A stretch of 64,000 nt of DNA from Neorickettsia findlayensis (GCF_009856525.1 NZ_CP047224.1:310001-374000), one strand, 5' to 3'; numbered from the stretch's first letter, positions 8,556-18,111 are shown. The notes: generated by a model not told the origin, from the sequence alone. Made by a program: numbers and translations.

Positions 8556-8849
8556 TTGAAATCTGCATCTCTGGAAGGGCCTATCAAACGCACTGTTCAT
8601 TATGAGTGGAAAGAGTGGCGGTTATTGAGCTCTTTCTTGGTTGTTTTTGCGTACTACTGGAGTTTTTTTCAGAAGTCGTATTATCTAACTGTGTGCATAT
8701 ATACTTGTTTAATAACATTGCCTTTCTTCTTTTTAGGGAATTTTAATACCATTAAAAGCATATATAAAAGGATAGCTTGTGAAAGAGCGTTTGCTCTGCT
8801 AGATCTAAGGCTTATTGTTTTCACTCTTTTTGCAAATGGCGTTACTTAA
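8556..8849 (+). CDS. Possible small membrane protein, hypothetical
   Basis: A 97-residue frame starting at TTG 8556 and overlapping the start of def by 14 bases. It has two or three hydrophobic segments ([34 protein letters not shown] and LIVFTLF), a basic N-terminal part ([12 protein letters not shown]) and no recognised family. No ribosome binding site precedes the TTG, so it may be spurious; the membrane-like composition and tight junction with def are the only support. Confidence 0.3.
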   Translation: MKSASLEGPIKRTVHYEWKEWRLLSSFLVVFAYYWSFFQKSYYLTVCIYTCLITLPFFFLGNFNTIKSIYKRIACERAFALLDLRLIVFTLFANGVT

Positions 8850-9393
8850 GTTGGTCATAGAACCTGACCCGATATTGCATGAAGTTTCAGAAACCGTGAT
8901 TGGTGTATCAGATGAAAAGAGAGAGTTTCTTGGTGATATGCTAGAGACAATGTACCACTATGGTGGTATGGGATTAGCTGCAGTTCAAGTTGGTGTACTT
9001 GAGAGAATGATTGTTGTGGATGTTCCACGAGACAAAGAATGGAATTCAAGTCCTCTTAATCATGTAGGATATGAAAGCTCAGGAGGTCCACACTATTTTG
9101 TTAACCCCGAAATCATAGAGTTCTCACAAAACTTGGTTTTTGCTGATGAAGGGTGTCTTTCGCTTCCAGAACAGGATTATGAGGTAATGCGCCCGGATAC
9201 AATAGTAGTTAAATATCTGGACTACAATGGACAAGAGTGCTTACTTAAGGCAAATGGCTGGCTGGCGCGCTGTATACAACATGAGGTGGATCACCTGAAT
9301 GGAAAATTATATGTGTCGCACCTGTCGAAGCTAAAACGTGATCTTGCAACGAAAAAGGCAGCTAAAATAAAGAAGCGGAACTCCGCATCGTAG
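8836..9393 (+). CDS. def: Peptide deformylase
   Basis: Removes the formyl group from the initiator methionine of new proteins. All three family motifs are present: GLAAVQVGV (motif 1, about residue 42), EGCLSLP (motif 2, metal-ligand cysteine) and HEVDHLNG (motif 3, two histidine ligands and catalytic glutamate). The ATG at 8836 gives [16 protein letters not shown], the expected N-terminus, and 185 residues; the upstream in-frame extension adds only non-conserved residues. The last part of the protein is lysine-rich. fmt is not adjacent, unlike in many bacteria. Confidence 0.96.
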   Translation: MALLKLVIEPDPILHEVSETVIGVSDEKREFLGDMLETMYHYGGMGLAAVQVGVLERMIVVDVPRDKEWNSSPLNHVGYESSGGPHYFVNPEIIEFSQNLVFADEGCLSLPEQDYEVMRPDTIVVKYLDYNGQECLLKANGWLARCIQHEVDHLNGKLYVSHLSKLKRDLATKKAAKIKKRNSAS

Positions 9394-9455
9394 GCAAAAC
9401 CACACCCAGGATTTGCTAGAGCAAAACCAAAAGAGCAACAGAGGAGAAAAGAAAA

Positions 9456-9531
9456 TGGTGGGTAGTAACGGGCTCGAACCGCTGACCTCCTCGGTGTAAA
9501 CGAGATGCTCTACCAACTGAGCTAACCACCC
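9456..9531 (-). tRNA. tRNA-Val (TAC)
   Basis: Reverse complement folds with acceptor GGGTGGT/ACTACCC, loop TTTACAC (anticodon TAC) and T-loop GGTTCGAGCC. The CCA end is encoded (9456-9458), unlike the other three tRNAs in the window. It lies about 60 bases after def on the opposite strand. Confidence 0.97.
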
Positions 9532-9543
9532 AACGGTCTACAT

Positions 9544-9571
9544 TGTATATTTTTTCTTGAGTAGATGTAAA
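9544..9571 (-). promoter_or_regulatory. Putative promoter of tRNA-Val
   Basis: Minus strand: TTTACA (9571-9566), a 16-base spacer and TATACA (9549-9544), about 13 bases upstream of the tRNA 5' end. A reasonable sigma-70 match with a slightly short spacer. Confidence 0.5.
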
Positions 9572-9743
9572 GAAGCTGCGATCCTACCTTTAAAAAATTG
9601 TATTTGATATTTAGTGGTAGTCACTTGTGTAATCAATCAGTTATAAGAAGTATTGTATTTACTGAGTCGTACAATACGCGAACTAATTTGAGCATCATTG
9701 CGTATGGTGGTAGTATTCCACTTGTAAATCCAAGGTATCAAGG

Positions 9744-10709
9744 ATGCAATCTGGCTCTTTTGTCCGTCTTAGAAGGACTCGTGGAAATAAAATTATCCGA
9801 GACTTAGTTGCTGAAACTGCACTTTCCGCTTCGCAGCTTATATTACCACTCTTTGTTGTAAATGGTTCAAACATTGAGTTGCAAGTGGATGAGATGCCGA
9901 GTGTGTGTGCATATTCTATCGATGTATTGAAAAAAGTAGTAGAGAGCGCAATAACAGTTGGTGTCAGGAGTATCATGCTTTTTCCTCGGGATCCCGGTAA
10001 GAGAAGTTCTGAAGCAGAAGAAGCTTATAATCCAGAAAATTTGATCTGTCGCGCGGTTAGAGAACTCAAAAGAGATTTTGGAGGTGATCTTGTTGTAATT
10101 ACTGATGTCGCAGCCGACCCGTATACGATTGATGGCCACGATGGGTTTTACAGAGACGGAAAAATTCTTAATGACGAAACATTAGAGCTCTTGATAAAGC
10201 AAGCCTTAGTTCAGGCTGCAGCTGGAAGCGATATGCTTGCTCCGTCGGATATGATGGACGGAAGAATTTTTGCAATCAGAAATGCTCTCGATCTCGCTGA
10301 ATTTGGTGAAGTACCAATTATATCGTACTCTGCTAAATATGCTTCAAATTTCTACGCGCCTTTCCGAGACGCATTAGGTTCTACGAATATCATGTTGGAC
10401 AAGCGATCCTATCAAATGGACTATAGGAATGCAAAAGAAGCCATGCGAGAAATAGAAGTCGATGTTAATGAGGGTGCTGACATCGTTATGATCAAGCCGG
10501 CTAATTTCTACCTTGACATAATAAGGATGGCAGTGGATCGGTTTTGTGTGCCTATTTTTGCATATCAGGTTAGTGGTGAATACAAAATGCTAGTTCAATA
10601 TGGAGGACCTGAAGTGTTGTTGGAGTCGCTAATTGCAATGAGAAGGGCAGGTGCAACTGGGATAGTTACATATGCTGCTGTTGAGGTTGCAAAATATCTA
10701 GCATCGTAG
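9744..10709 (+). CDS. hemB: Delta-aminolevulinic acid dehydratase (porphobilinogen synthase)
   Basis: Condenses two 5-aminolevulinate molecules to porphobilinogen in heme synthesis. The 321 residues show both active-site lysines: SAKYASNFYAPFRDA (about residue 200) and MIKPANFYLD (about 252). The catalytic-zinc cysteine cluster of animal and yeast enzymes is replaced: the segment reads TDVAADPYTIDGHDG, the magnesium-type pattern common in proteobacteria. The N-terminal R-R-TRGNKIIRDLVAET is typical. Start ATG 9744 is preceded closely by AAGG. It lies apart from hemC, hemD and hemF, which are also in the window. Confidence 0.97.
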   Translation: MQSGSFVRLRRTRGNKIIRDLVAETALSASQLILPLFVVNGSNIELQVDEMPSVCAYSIDVLKKVVESAITVGVRSIMLFPRDPGKRSSEAEEAYNPENLICRAVRELKRDFGGDLVVITDVAADPYTIDGHDGFYRDGKILNDETLELLIKQALVQAAAGSDMLAPSDMMDGRIFAIRNALDLAEFGEVPIISYSAKYASNFYAPFRDALGSTNIMLDKRSYQMDYRNAKEAMREIEVDVNEGADIVMIKPANFYLDIIRMAVDRFCVPIFAYQVSGEYKMLVQYGGPEVLLESLIAMRRAGATGIVTYAAVEVAKYLAS

Positions 10710-10907
10710 CTATTCTTTCGGTCTGTTTCATTATTTTGCTAATCAAAGTGTGAATCGAGCCGGTGACACGATAGGTAAGAGCCTTCTTCTTGAGTCGTCT
10801 CTTACTTCACGTTGGTGCGGTCTTTGTAAGTAAAACCAAACTATCAGCAAGAAAATTATGTTGATATGTAACGGACAGGAATTCTCCAATTGAGAATAAA
10901 GATTTTC

Positions 10908-11747
10908 CTATTTCTGACTAATTCGTTTATTCAAAGCATTGATCTCTGCTCCATATATGAAACACAGATTGAGCAAGTAAAAATACAACATAACTACGAT
11001 TATTCCTGCAATACTTCCATAAATTATGTTCATCTGTGCAAAAGAATGTAAGTAGAACGAAAACGCAATTGAGGTAAGAATCCACAGTGACACGACCATT
11101 ATACTTCCAGGAATAACATCGCAAAATCCTTGCTTCTCTTTTGGGAAAAAAATATACAAAGCCGATACAAAACAAAAGACGCAGCAGGTCGTGATGGCGC
11201 TATATGGTAGCCAATTTGGTCTCTTAAGTGCGTGAAGGAAAGACACATTCTTTGTGAAGAGCGGATATATCGTCGGAAAAAGAAGAAAAGCAAGTATGAT
11301 AACGGAAATTAAGAGAAATTGTATGACGCTGACAAAACGCCTGAGTATGTACTCTGAAACTAGAGCTTCAGTTCCGAAGTTGTATGCTTTGTTTACTGCT
11401 GCCTTTAGCCCTTCTACAATAGACGAAGCTGTCCATACTGCGCCGAGGATGGTAAGTGTGAGGAGGCCATGTGTAGGACCCTCAAGAATCTCCTTGATGT
11501 ATGGCATTATACCTTCGATGATGTTTTCTGGCACGTTCTCTATGAAAAACGACAGCAGTTTTCTCGTTATTTCATACGAAGAAGCTCCTATTATGTTTGC
11601 TATTTGACCTGCGACAGCGGTGAAGAAAAATAAAAATGGAAAGATCGACAGAAGCAGTAAGAAAGATAGGTATCCGGCATACTCCGAGCCGCCATGATAC
11701 AGCATGTTGTACAATGAGATTTTTAATACCGCGAAAATTCGCTTCAT
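10908..11747 (-). CDS. YihY/BrkB family inner-membrane protein
   Basis: A 279-residue polytopic membrane protein of the YihY/BrkB (formerly RNase BN) family. Visible signs are the N-terminal GGSEYAGYLSFLLLLSIFPFLFF helix, the region GLLTLTILGAVWTASSIVEGLKAAVNKAYN, and the C-terminal helices with YGSIAGIIVVMLYFYLLNLCFIYGAEIN. About six membrane segments are expected. The biochemical role of the family is not established; the old RNase BN assignment is considered wrong. It converges on hemB and is divergent from the atp operon. Confidence 0.9.
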   Translation of the reverse strand: MKRIFAVLKISLYNMLYHGGSEYAGYLSFLLLLSIFPFLFFFTAVAGQIANIIGASSYEITRKLLSFFIENVPENIIEGIMPYIKEILEGPTHGLLTLTILGAVWTASSIVEGLKAAVNKAYNFGTEALVSEYILRRFVSVIQFLLISVIILAFLLFPTIYPLFTKNVSFLHALKRPNWLPYSAITTCCVFCFVSALYIFFPKEKQGFCDVIPGSIMVVSLWILTSIAFSFYLHSFAQMNIIYGSIAGIIVVMLYFYLLNLCFIYGAEINALNKRISQK

Positions 11748-11802
11748 TTTTTACGAGCTTTGTAATTTCACAAGCGACAAGTATCAATACTAGCCATATT
11801 AT

Positions 11803-11818
11803 TTGACATTTCTATAAT
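11803..11818 (+). promoter_or_regulatory. Promoter-like elements upstream of atpB
   Basis: The 109-base divergent spacer contains TTGACA at 11803-11808 and TATAAT at 11813-11818. They are too close together to serve as one promoter, so either TATAAT is a -10 with a weak upstream -35, or TTGACA pairs with a weaker GAATAT 17 bases downstream. Listed as the likely start region of the atp operon. Confidence 0.35.
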
Positions 11819-11856
11819 TGTGAAAGAATATCCGATTGTAAGAGCTACCTCGTTAT

Positions 11857-12588
11857 ATGAGTCCTTTAAAACAGTTTGAGGTTTTTCCATTAATTCGACT
11901 CCCAGAATTTTTCGGTTGGGACGTCAGTTTCACTAACTCCTCATTATACATGGTACTTACAGTTGTATTTGCCTCTCTCTTTCTTTTTGCTGGTGTTTTC
12001 AGAGGTAAGGTGATACCAGGACCAATGCAGTCTTTTGTTGAGGTAGTGTGTAATTTTGTGTTGGGAATCATTAAGGGTAATTGTGGAAAGGCCGGTTCGG
12101 ACTATTTCCCTTTGATTCTGTCAGTGTTCTTGTATGTCCTGTTTGCAAACCTTGTTGGAATGTTACCGCTTCCTATGAGCTTCACGGTCACAAGTCATAT
12201 AGTTGTGACACTTGCACTTGCAATGGTCGTCTTCATTTTTGTGACCCTCATTGGATTAAAAAAGCAAGGCATGGGTTTCTTTGCCATGTTTCTTCCTGAT
12301 GGAACTCCTAATTGGATAGCTCCACTGATGATATTTCTTGAGGTGTCTACCTATCTCTTTAGGCCAATTAGTCTTGCCATCCGACTGACTGCAAATATGA
12401 TTGCCGGTCATACAATACTTAAGGTCATTGCTGGATTTGTATATCCGGTCTCTGTTTTGATAAGCCCTTTATCTTTTTTGTTTGTGGTGGTACTAATAGT
12501 GTTTGAGGTGTTCATAGCCATGTTGCAGGCTTATATTTTTGTCATGTTGACCTGTGTCTATTTGAATGACTCACTAGTGAAACACTAA
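11857..12588 (+). CDS. atpB: ATP synthase F0 subunit a
   Basis: Membrane subunit forming the proton half-channels next to the c ring. The 243 residues carry the functional arginine segment RPISLAIRLTANMIAGHTILK (about residue 170) and later helix residues EVFIAMLQAYIFVMLTCVYLND, both classic subunit a signatures. It is the first gene of a compact F0 operon atpB-atpE-atpG-atpF, the usual alphaproteobacterial arrangement in which F0 genes are separated from the F1 operon. Confidence 0.97.
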   Translation: MSPLKQFEVFPLIRLPEFFGWDVSFTNSSLYMVLTVVFASLFLFAGVFRGKVIPGPMQSFVEVVCNFVLGIIKGNCGKAGSDYFPLILSVFLYVLFANLVGMLPLPMSFTVTSHIVVTLALAMVVFIFVTLIGLKKQGMGFFAMFLPDGTPNWIAPLMIFLEVSTYLFRPISLAIRLTANMIAGHTILKVIAGFVYPVSVLISPLSFLFVVVLIVFEVFIAMLQAYIFVMLTCVYLNDSLVKH

Positions 12589-12610
12589 CGTGGTTATTTT
12601 GTAACGGTAT

Positions 12611-12838
12611 ATGGAGTTAGAAGGTCTGAAATTTTTGGGAATTGGTCTCTCTGTCGTTGGTATGTTAGGAGCTGCTATTGGCGTGAGTAATATATTCTCC
12701 ATGATGCTTAATGGTATTGCTAGAAACCCTGAGTCCGAAGAAAAATTGAAGAAGTACGTCTATGCAGGTGCTGCTTTGACGGAAGCAATGGGGCTTTTCT
12801 CATTCGTTTTAGCATTGCTACTGATTTTTGTTGCGTAG
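12611..12838 (+). CDS. atpE: ATP synthase F0 subunit c
   Basis: 75-residue hairpin of two membrane helices forming the rotor ring. The glycine-rich first helix ([11 protein letters not shown]), the polar loop [17 protein letters not shown] and the second helix [21 protein letters not shown] are all present. The proton-carrying carboxylate is the glutamate in LTEAMGLF. The stop codon abuts the ATG of the next gene with no spacing. Confidence 0.97.
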   Translation: MELEGLKFLGIGLSVVGMLGAAIGVSNIFSMMLNGIARNPESEEKLKKYVYAGAALTEAMGLFSFVLALLLIFVA

Positions 12839-13369
12839 ATGCCTCAGTTTGATATATCTACCTATTTTGGGCAGGTATTTTGGTTTTCTATTTCCTTTCT
12901 GTTTTTATACTGCTTTGTCAGTTTTGTCTTTGTTCCTAAGTTCAATGCTTTGCTAAATGTGCGAGCGTCTGTGTTGAAAGAGAATCGCAAGCTAATAGCT
13001 AGAATGAAAGAGGACCTAGAGCGTTTAGAAAGCGTGTGGAATGCTGCTCTCTCAGATGCCCGCTTTGCTGCTGAAAATATCCTTCGTGATGCAGTTATCT
13101 CTGTTGAAGAGTTAAGAGGTGGTGTTGCCGAGCGCTTAGCTGTTTTAAATAGTGAGTTAAAAAAGGAAAATGAGGTCCTAATTGACGCTTTTTTTGCTCA
13201 GAAGTTGCATGAGCTTGAAGAATTGTTTGTAAAGTTAGTGGAAGACTATTACGTGGTAATCTATACTCCGTTTGTGGTTGGTTCTGGTGATGTTCATGTG
13301 GGATCTGTGCGTAAAAAAGCGCTAGAGGATTTTGCCTGTCTTTATGAGAGATTAAGGGGATGTCGGTAG
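12839..13369 (+). CDS. atpG: ATP synthase F0 subunit b'
   Basis: One of two peripheral-stalk subunits. MPQFDISTYFGQVFWFSISFLFLY at the N-terminus is the hallmark of b' subunits of alphaproteobacteria and photosynthetic bacteria; a long charged helix follows, interrupted by a region of valines and glycines near residue 140. At 176 residues it has usual length. It starts directly after atpE and overlaps atpF by 10 bases. Confidence 0.92.
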   Translation: MPQFDISTYFGQVFWFSISFLFLYCFVSFVFVPKFNALLNVRASVLKENRKLIARMKEDLERLESVWNAALSDARFAAENILRDAVISVEELRGGVAERLAVLNSELKKENEVLIDAFFAQKLHELEELFVKLVEDYYVVIYTPFVVGSGDVHVGSVRKKALEDFACLYERLRGCR

Positions 13370-13854
13370 AAAGTGTAGTCATAGGTTTCGCGTTTTTTAC
13401 TGCGTTTGGTGTACTTGCTAAACCTGTTGTTGGCGCATTTATGCGCTCCCTTGAAGGTCATTCGGGTAAAATAGAGGATGAGATATCCTCGGTTGAAGAA
13501 GAGCTTTTGAGAACCAAAAGTTTGCTTGCGACCGCGATGAAGCGTAATTCATACCTTAATAATGAAGTAGAACGAATTATCGCTGATGCGAAAGCCCGTG
13601 CCGCAAAGGTATATGAAGAGGGTAAATGCAAAGCAGAAGAGGATTTGTCAGTTGCAGTTGATAGGGTACGCGCTCGTATTAAGAGAGATAACCAAGATCT
13701 CATGATGAAGGTAAAGCTCTCAGTATTGGATGGGGTGTTCGAATGTTTGGCTGGCTTTGGCGGAAAATCGCTTGAGAAAGCAGAGCATGAGGCATTGGTG
13801 TTATACATGGTTGAGAAGCTTTCCATGGATATTTCTTCTTGCAATGAACAATGA
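13360..13854 (+). CDS. atpF: ATP synthase F0 subunit b
   Basis: Second peripheral-stalk subunit, 164 residues: one N-terminal hydrophobic segment (VVIGFAFFTAFGVLAKPVV) followed by a long coiled-coil-like helix rich in Glu, Lys, Arg and Ala (e.g. ERIIADAKARAAKVYEEGK). The start overlaps the end of the b' gene by 10 bases and its end overlaps cyaY by 11 bases, so the whole block is probably one transcript with translational coupling. Confidence 0.92.
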   Translation: MSVESVVIGFAFFTAFGVLAKPVVGAFMRSLEGHSGKIEDEISSVEEELLRTKSLLATAMKRNSYLNNEVERIIADAKARAAKVYEEGKCKAEEDLSVAVDRVRARIKRDNQDLMMKVKLSVLDGVFECLAGFGGKSLEKAEHEALVLYMVEKLSMDISSCNEQ

Positions 13855-14131
13855 GGTTTCTTTTTCAAAGATTTCCGTACTTGTCTTGGATAGAATAGTA
13901 GAACTTGCCGGACAGTCTCCTCTCTGCGATGAATATGATTGCAACGAGGGAGTAGTTGAGTTGTTTCTTCGTCAGGGTGCGTTGTTGATTATTGAGAAAG
14001 CGGATCTTGGTGAGATATGGGTTTCTGGCTTATCTATAGGTGCTGAGCGTTTTTATTTAGACAGTGGGTGCTTTGTCAATAAAAGTGGCGAAGAGATAGT
14101 TAGCTGGATTGAGAAACTTCTTCAACTTTAG
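13844..14131 (+). CDS. cyaY: Frataxin-like iron protein CyaY
   Basis: Iron-binding regulator/donor for Fe-S cluster assembly. From the ATG at 13844 the protein has 95 residues; the frame extends upstream to 13730, but that part only shadows atpF. Frataxin signs: an acidic helix 1 (DEYDCNEGVVELF context), GALLIIEK, EIWVSGLSIGAERFYLD matching the QIWLSSPxSGPxRFD strand region, and a C-terminal helix EEIVSWIEKLL. Somewhat shorter than the 106-residue E. coli protein. Placement at the end of an ATP synthase operon, with overlapping ends, is unusual. Confidence 0.85.
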   Translation: MNNEVSFSKISVLVLDRIVELAGQSPLCDEYDCNEGVVELFLRQGALLIIEKADLGEIWVSGLSIGAERFYLDSGCFVNKSGEEIVSWIEKLLQL

Positions 14132-14242
14132 CGGTTCTGATATCTCTATGATTGCTGTTCTCTTGCAAGTCAGTACATCCTGAATTTTTAGCAAGGGATC
14201 CCGGCGAACGTATTGAGAGAATAAATCTAGTTCCTGCAATAC

Positions 14243-14692
14243 TTATAGATCTTTATCTTCGAAGAAATCTTCTTCCAACAGTGTTGAGCTTCTTTCTTTT
14301 AACTTGATCATTGCCATGCAGGCATTTACAGCGGCAGTTCCATAAGAAACAGATCGCTCATTTGCTTGCTCCATGTTATTTGCCGTTATAACGCCAAAGC
14401 CTATGGCAAGGTTATTCTTGATTGCGACATCCATAATCCCGTGACAGACTGTGGATGAAACATAATCGAAATGTGGGGTAGCAGATTTAACGATGCATCC
14501 TAAGAGGACATAACCAGCAAAATCTTTAGAATGCAAAATATTAAGTGCAGTGGGCAACTCGAATGCGCCTGGTACGTAAACTGATTTACAAGCTATTTCT
14601 TGCTGTTTAAGGTGTTTTACCGCTGTTTGACATAACACCTTGCAGATGTCAGGGTTGACCTTGCTGCAAATTATTAAGATCTTTTTTTGCAT
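14243..14692 (-). CDS. ribH: 6,7-dimethyl-8-ribityllumazine synthase
   Basis: Penultimate enzyme of riboflavin synthesis, condensing 5-amino-6-ribitylaminouracil with a butanone phosphate. Within 149 residues one sees VPGAFELPTALNIL (substrate binding), GCIVKSATPHFDYVSSTVCHGIMDV (catalytic His and phosphate site region) and IGFGVITANNMEQANERS with AVNACMAMIKL. It converges on cyaY. The C-terminal tail is acidic (EEDFFEDKDL). Confidence 0.95.
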   Translation of the reverse strand: MQKKILIICSKVNPDICKVLCQTAVKHLKQQEIACKSVYVPGAFELPTALNILHSKDFAGYVLLGCIVKSATPHFDYVSSTVCHGIMDVAIKNNLAIGFGVITANNMEQANERSVSYGTAAVNACMAMIKLKERSSTLLEEDFFEDKDL

Positions 14693-14885
14693 TGTACAGT
14701 TAGTGATAAATCAAAAGACCGCGCGATTCTAGCATTGGCCAGCCAAAAATGAAAGCAAAGCAGATTCTGATATAGAGCCACAAGGCCAAAGATTAGAGAT
14801 ACCATGAGAAAAGTGATTTCATGACAAAAATGTGGTAAGAACCACATGTGTATTATGGAATCGTTTCCCTAACGTTAAACTTGCC

Positions 14886-16586
14886 TCAAGGAATGCTCTC
14901 TCGGGTTTCCGCTACAGCATTCAATTTTTTAGTAATTAGATATCTACCTATCATAAACTGTTGTATTAGCGAGAGAATATTGTTGAACACCCAGTAAAGC
15001 ACTAAACCTGAAGGAAAGCTTGCAAATAATATCATAAAAACATATGGCATAGCCTTAATCATAAAAGCCTGTGTACCGTCCTCATAGTGTGAAGGGCTGA
15101 GCTTCTGTTGAATGACCATAGTTAATCCAAGTATTATAGGTAGTATTCCTATTGAGAGAAGATCCGGACAGTTCCAATTAATCAAGCCAAATAGAGTAAA
15201 CAGGTTTGTAGGATCTGGCAGCGAGAGATCAGTAATCCATAGAAAAAACGGTGCCTGTCGCATTTCTATAGTTATAAAAATTACCTTGTAGAGCGCAAAA
15301 AACACTGGAACTTGCAACAGAGTTGGTAAACAGCCGGACATCGGTGTGACTCTGTGCTTTCTAAACAGCTCGACACTTGCTTTGTTTAGGGCATCCTTAT
15401 CATTTTGGTATATTGATTTAATCTTCAAGATTTCAGGTTGCAACTCCTTGATTTTAAACATCGAGATGCCAGATTTAATTGATAATGGCAACATTAGCAC
15501 CCTAATGAACAAGGTTAACAGTATGATTGCAACACCGAAATTCCCAACAAGTTGATAAAAAATCTGTAGTAATTTTGAAATGGGTTTTGTTATAAAATAC
15601 AAAACACCAAAGTCTACAGCTCTATCAAAGAGGTAAATTCTCATATTTTGTGCATACTGTTCCAATAGGGATAGCTTTTTTGGCCCAGCGAAGAGCATAG
15701 TTTCCTTTGTAATAGAACCACCGCCACGCACTATTTTTTGTGTGTCAAAATTCGTAATGCGGAAGATGTCATCACTTTTGTCTTCGACGTGGCTGACGTA
15801 GACTTTTCCGTCCGATGAATTTTCGAAAATCTGAGATACAAACCAATACTTATCTGAAAAGCCAAACCATCCGCGTCGGTTCTGGGTTTCCTCATCGAGT
15901 GCTATACTCTTGTTCTTTTTTGTTATTTTTGAGTATTTGAGTTCTATTAGCCGATCTTTTATTACTCCTACAGGTCCTTCGTGCATTATAAGCATGCTCT
16001 TATTTGTTTCAGGAAGCCTCTTGGTAATTGTGAAATGTGAGCCAACACTGAGATCATTTTGTGACTTGTTCTCAACGATTTGCTTGAACGTAAACATATA
16101 GTTATCGTCGAGACTCATGACTACTTTAAAAAGCAGACCGGACTCGTTGTCCCAAGAAAAAGTGACCGGATTGTTAGGAGTCAAAATTTCAGAATCAGCC
16201 TTCCATTTTGTTTTGGAAGAGGGAATCTTAAGGCCAGAATCACCGGGTATTGTCCAGCCTGGATTAACGAAATATGTACCTTTTGTTTTGTTCGGATAAA
16301 GGAGTCGATACTGATTTTTTAAGTCATCAGATTCATAATCTTTTAGGACTAGATCATCGAGAGCAAGACCAGTTAATTGAATACTTCCCTCGAGCTTATT
16401 ACTGCTAATTCTGATTCGTTCTGTATTCAAGGTGCTTTCTAAAGACTCATACACTTTAACACTTTCTCTTTCTTGGACTTCATGCAAACTTTCCCTTTGT
16501 GTGGGATTATAGAATACTAGGTTCCATCCGATGATTACGAGAAACGACAATAGAGTTGCTATGAAAACATTGTATGTTTGCTGCAT
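14886..16586 (-). CDS. yidC: Membrane protein insertase YidC
   Basis: Inserts membrane proteins alone or with Sec. The long form of Gram-negative bacteria: one N-terminal membrane helix (ATLLSFLVIIGWNLVFYN), a large periplasmic beta domain, and the conserved C-terminal helices including NFGVAIILLTLFIRVLMLPLS with the functional arginine, MSGCLPTLLQVPVFFALYKVI and FPSGLVLYWVFNNILSLIQQ. I give the ATG at 16584-16586 (566 residues), the usual N-terminal layout; an in-frame ATG at 16643 has a better ribosome binding site (GAGAAAG) and would add 19 residues. Confidence 0.95.
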   Translation of the reverse strand: MQQTYNVFIATLLSFLVIIGWNLVFYNPTQRESLHEVQERESVKVYESLESTLNTERIRISSNKLEGSIQLTGLALDDLVLKDYESDDLKNQYRLLYPNKTKGTYFVNPGWTIPGDSGLKIPSSKTKWKADSEILTPNNPVTFSWDNESGLLFKVVMSLDDNYMFTFKQIVENKSQNDLSVGSHFTITKRLPETNKSMLIMHEGPVGVIKDRLIELKYSKITKKNKSIALDEETQNRRGWFGFSDKYWFVSQIFENSSDGKVYVSHVEDKSDDIFRITNFDTQKIVRGGGSITKETMLFAGPKKLSLLEQYAQNMRIYLFDRAVDFGVLYFITKPISKLLQIFYQLVGNFGVAIILLTLFIRVLMLPLSIKSGISMFKIKELQPEILKIKSIYQNDKDALNKASVELFRKHRVTPMSGCLPTLLQVPVFFALYKVIFITIEMRQAPFFLWITDLSLPDPTNLFTLFGLINWNCPDLLSIGILPIILGLTMVIQQKLSPSHYEDGTQAFMIKAMPYVFMILFASFPSGLVLYWVFNNILSLIQQFMIGRYLITKKLNAVAETRESIP

Positions 16587-16851
16587 TAAGGATGTTGATG
16601 AATGATGTTCAAGTAGTGATAATAACACAAAAACACTCGACATCTAGAAACTTTCTCGCTATATAATAAATGAGACTGTCCCTGAGAGGGTAGACTGAAG
16701 AAAATAAGCCTGCTTGTGTCCGTAGCTACTTCTATTAAGACTTCCGTTGGTATGAATATTCAAATTGGGGTTTTTGTTTGTGTGAGCGTATCCATGCTTT
16801 CTTTCTTCACTCTTGCTCTTTGAACTGTTCTATGCGCGGTGTTAGTTCTTG

Positions 16852-18111
16852 ATGTCTGGTTTATTGCTTGCATTGCTTGCTGCACTGCTCTTCTTAGCTC
16901 TTCTTTTGTCCTGTGTATTTTCGGGTGGTGAGACCGCTATAACAGTGGTGAACCCAGCTAAGTTGATTCAACTTAGGGGTAAAAATGATAGAAGAGTTGC
17001 GCTATTGCTTGATCTACACAACGATAGGGAACGTGTCATCAGTACGATATTGTTATGTAACAATGTCGTAAACATACTAGCTTCATCCATATCAGCTTTG
17101 CTCGTGATCAATTTCTTTGGGAGCATTGGTATCTTAGTTTCCACTTTTGTCATGAGCATAATAATAGTGATTCTTGGTGAGATATTTCCAAAGACTTATG
17201 CAATTAACCACCCTGAAGCACTTGGAATGTATCTTGCCCCTTTCATGGTCATTCTGGTTAAGCTCTTTGGATCACTTGTAAAGTACGTGAACTTAGTAGT
17301 AGGTGTTTTAGTGAAGTGGTTTGCTCCATCGAGTGACTCAACTAAGGTTTTTTCTCCGTATGATGCTATTCGTGGTTTGATAATGTTGCACAAAAAATCG
17401 TATGTGCAGCAGAATACGCAAAAAAATTTGGAGGTCATTAATAACATGCTGGATCTTACAGAACTGCATGTTGATAAAATTATGACGCACCGTAGAGATG
17501 TCTACTCTTTGAACATAAATCTTCCAAAAGATGAGCTCATCCAGTCGGTACTGGGAACGACATATAGGTGGATACCTTTGTGGGAGGAAAGAGATGATAA
17601 TTTTGTCAAAGTTCTTAATGCCGCCCAACTCAGGATTGCTTGTGCAAATGATCGGGAAATTAAGATAGAAGACTATTTGACTGGCCCTTCTTTCATTCCG
17701 GAAACAACCCTTGTAAGCGTTCAATTGCACAATTTTAAGGTGGACAAAGCAGATTTTTCGATTGTCATTGATGAATATGGCAACGCAATAGGAATAGTGA
17801 CTTTCTTTGATATTATTGAGGAGATCATTGGCGAGGCGATTTATACCCATAATTATAAAGACATAAAAGACAGTGGAGATGGCGGATACATAATAAACGG
17901 AAGGATCCCAATAAGGGATCTTAATAAAAAGATGGGTTTCAATTTTCCAACAGACCACAACCGCACGTTTGCGGGAATGATAATTGATGAGATAGAACGC
18001 ATTCCGAATGAGGGTGAGCTGTTTGAAATGTTTGGTTGCACGCTTGAAATTCTCAAAACGAGGAATAATAAACTCATTTCTGTGAAAGTGAGAAGAGTAA
18101 AAGACGTTTGA
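16852..18111 (+). CDS. CNNM/CorC (HlyC) family membrane protein with CBS pair
   Basis: 419 residues in three parts: an N-terminal CNNM (DUF21) membrane domain with GGETAITVVNP and VILGEIFPKTYAINHPE, a CBS-pair region beginning MTHRRDVYSLNINL and including VIDEYGNAIGIVTFFDIIEEIIGE, and a C-terminal transporter-associated domain (GGYIINGRIPIRDLNKKMG, ending FEMFGCTLEIL). Relatives are linked to magnesium/cobalt efflux or cation homeostasis; the old haemolysin label is not informative. Start taken as ATG 16852, one codon inside the longest frame. Confidence 0.92.
   Translation: MSGLLLALLAALLFLALLLSCVFSGGETAITVVNPAKLIQLRGKNDRRVALLLDLHNDRERVISTILLCNNVVNILASSISALLVINFFGSIGILVSTFVMSIIIVILGEIFPKTYAINHPEALGMYLAPFMVILVKLFGSLVKYVNLVVGVLVKWFAPSSDSTKVFSPYDAIRGLIMLHKKSYVQQNTQKNLEVINNMLDLTELHVDKIMTHRRDVYSLNINLPKDELIQSVLGTTYRWIPLWEERDDNFVKVLNAAQLRIACANDREIKIEDYLTGPSFIPETTLVSVQLHNFKVDKADFSIVIDEYGNAIGIVTFFDIIEEIIGEAIYTHNYKDIKDSGDGGYIINGRIPIRDLNKKMGFNFPTDHNRTFAGMIIDEIERIPNEGELFEMFGCTLEILKTRNNKLISVKVRRVKDV

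Noticed and set aside
13730-13843. N-terminal extension of the cyaY frame
   Set aside because: This part overlaps atpF out of frame and has no frataxin similarity; the ATG at 13844 gives the family N-terminus.
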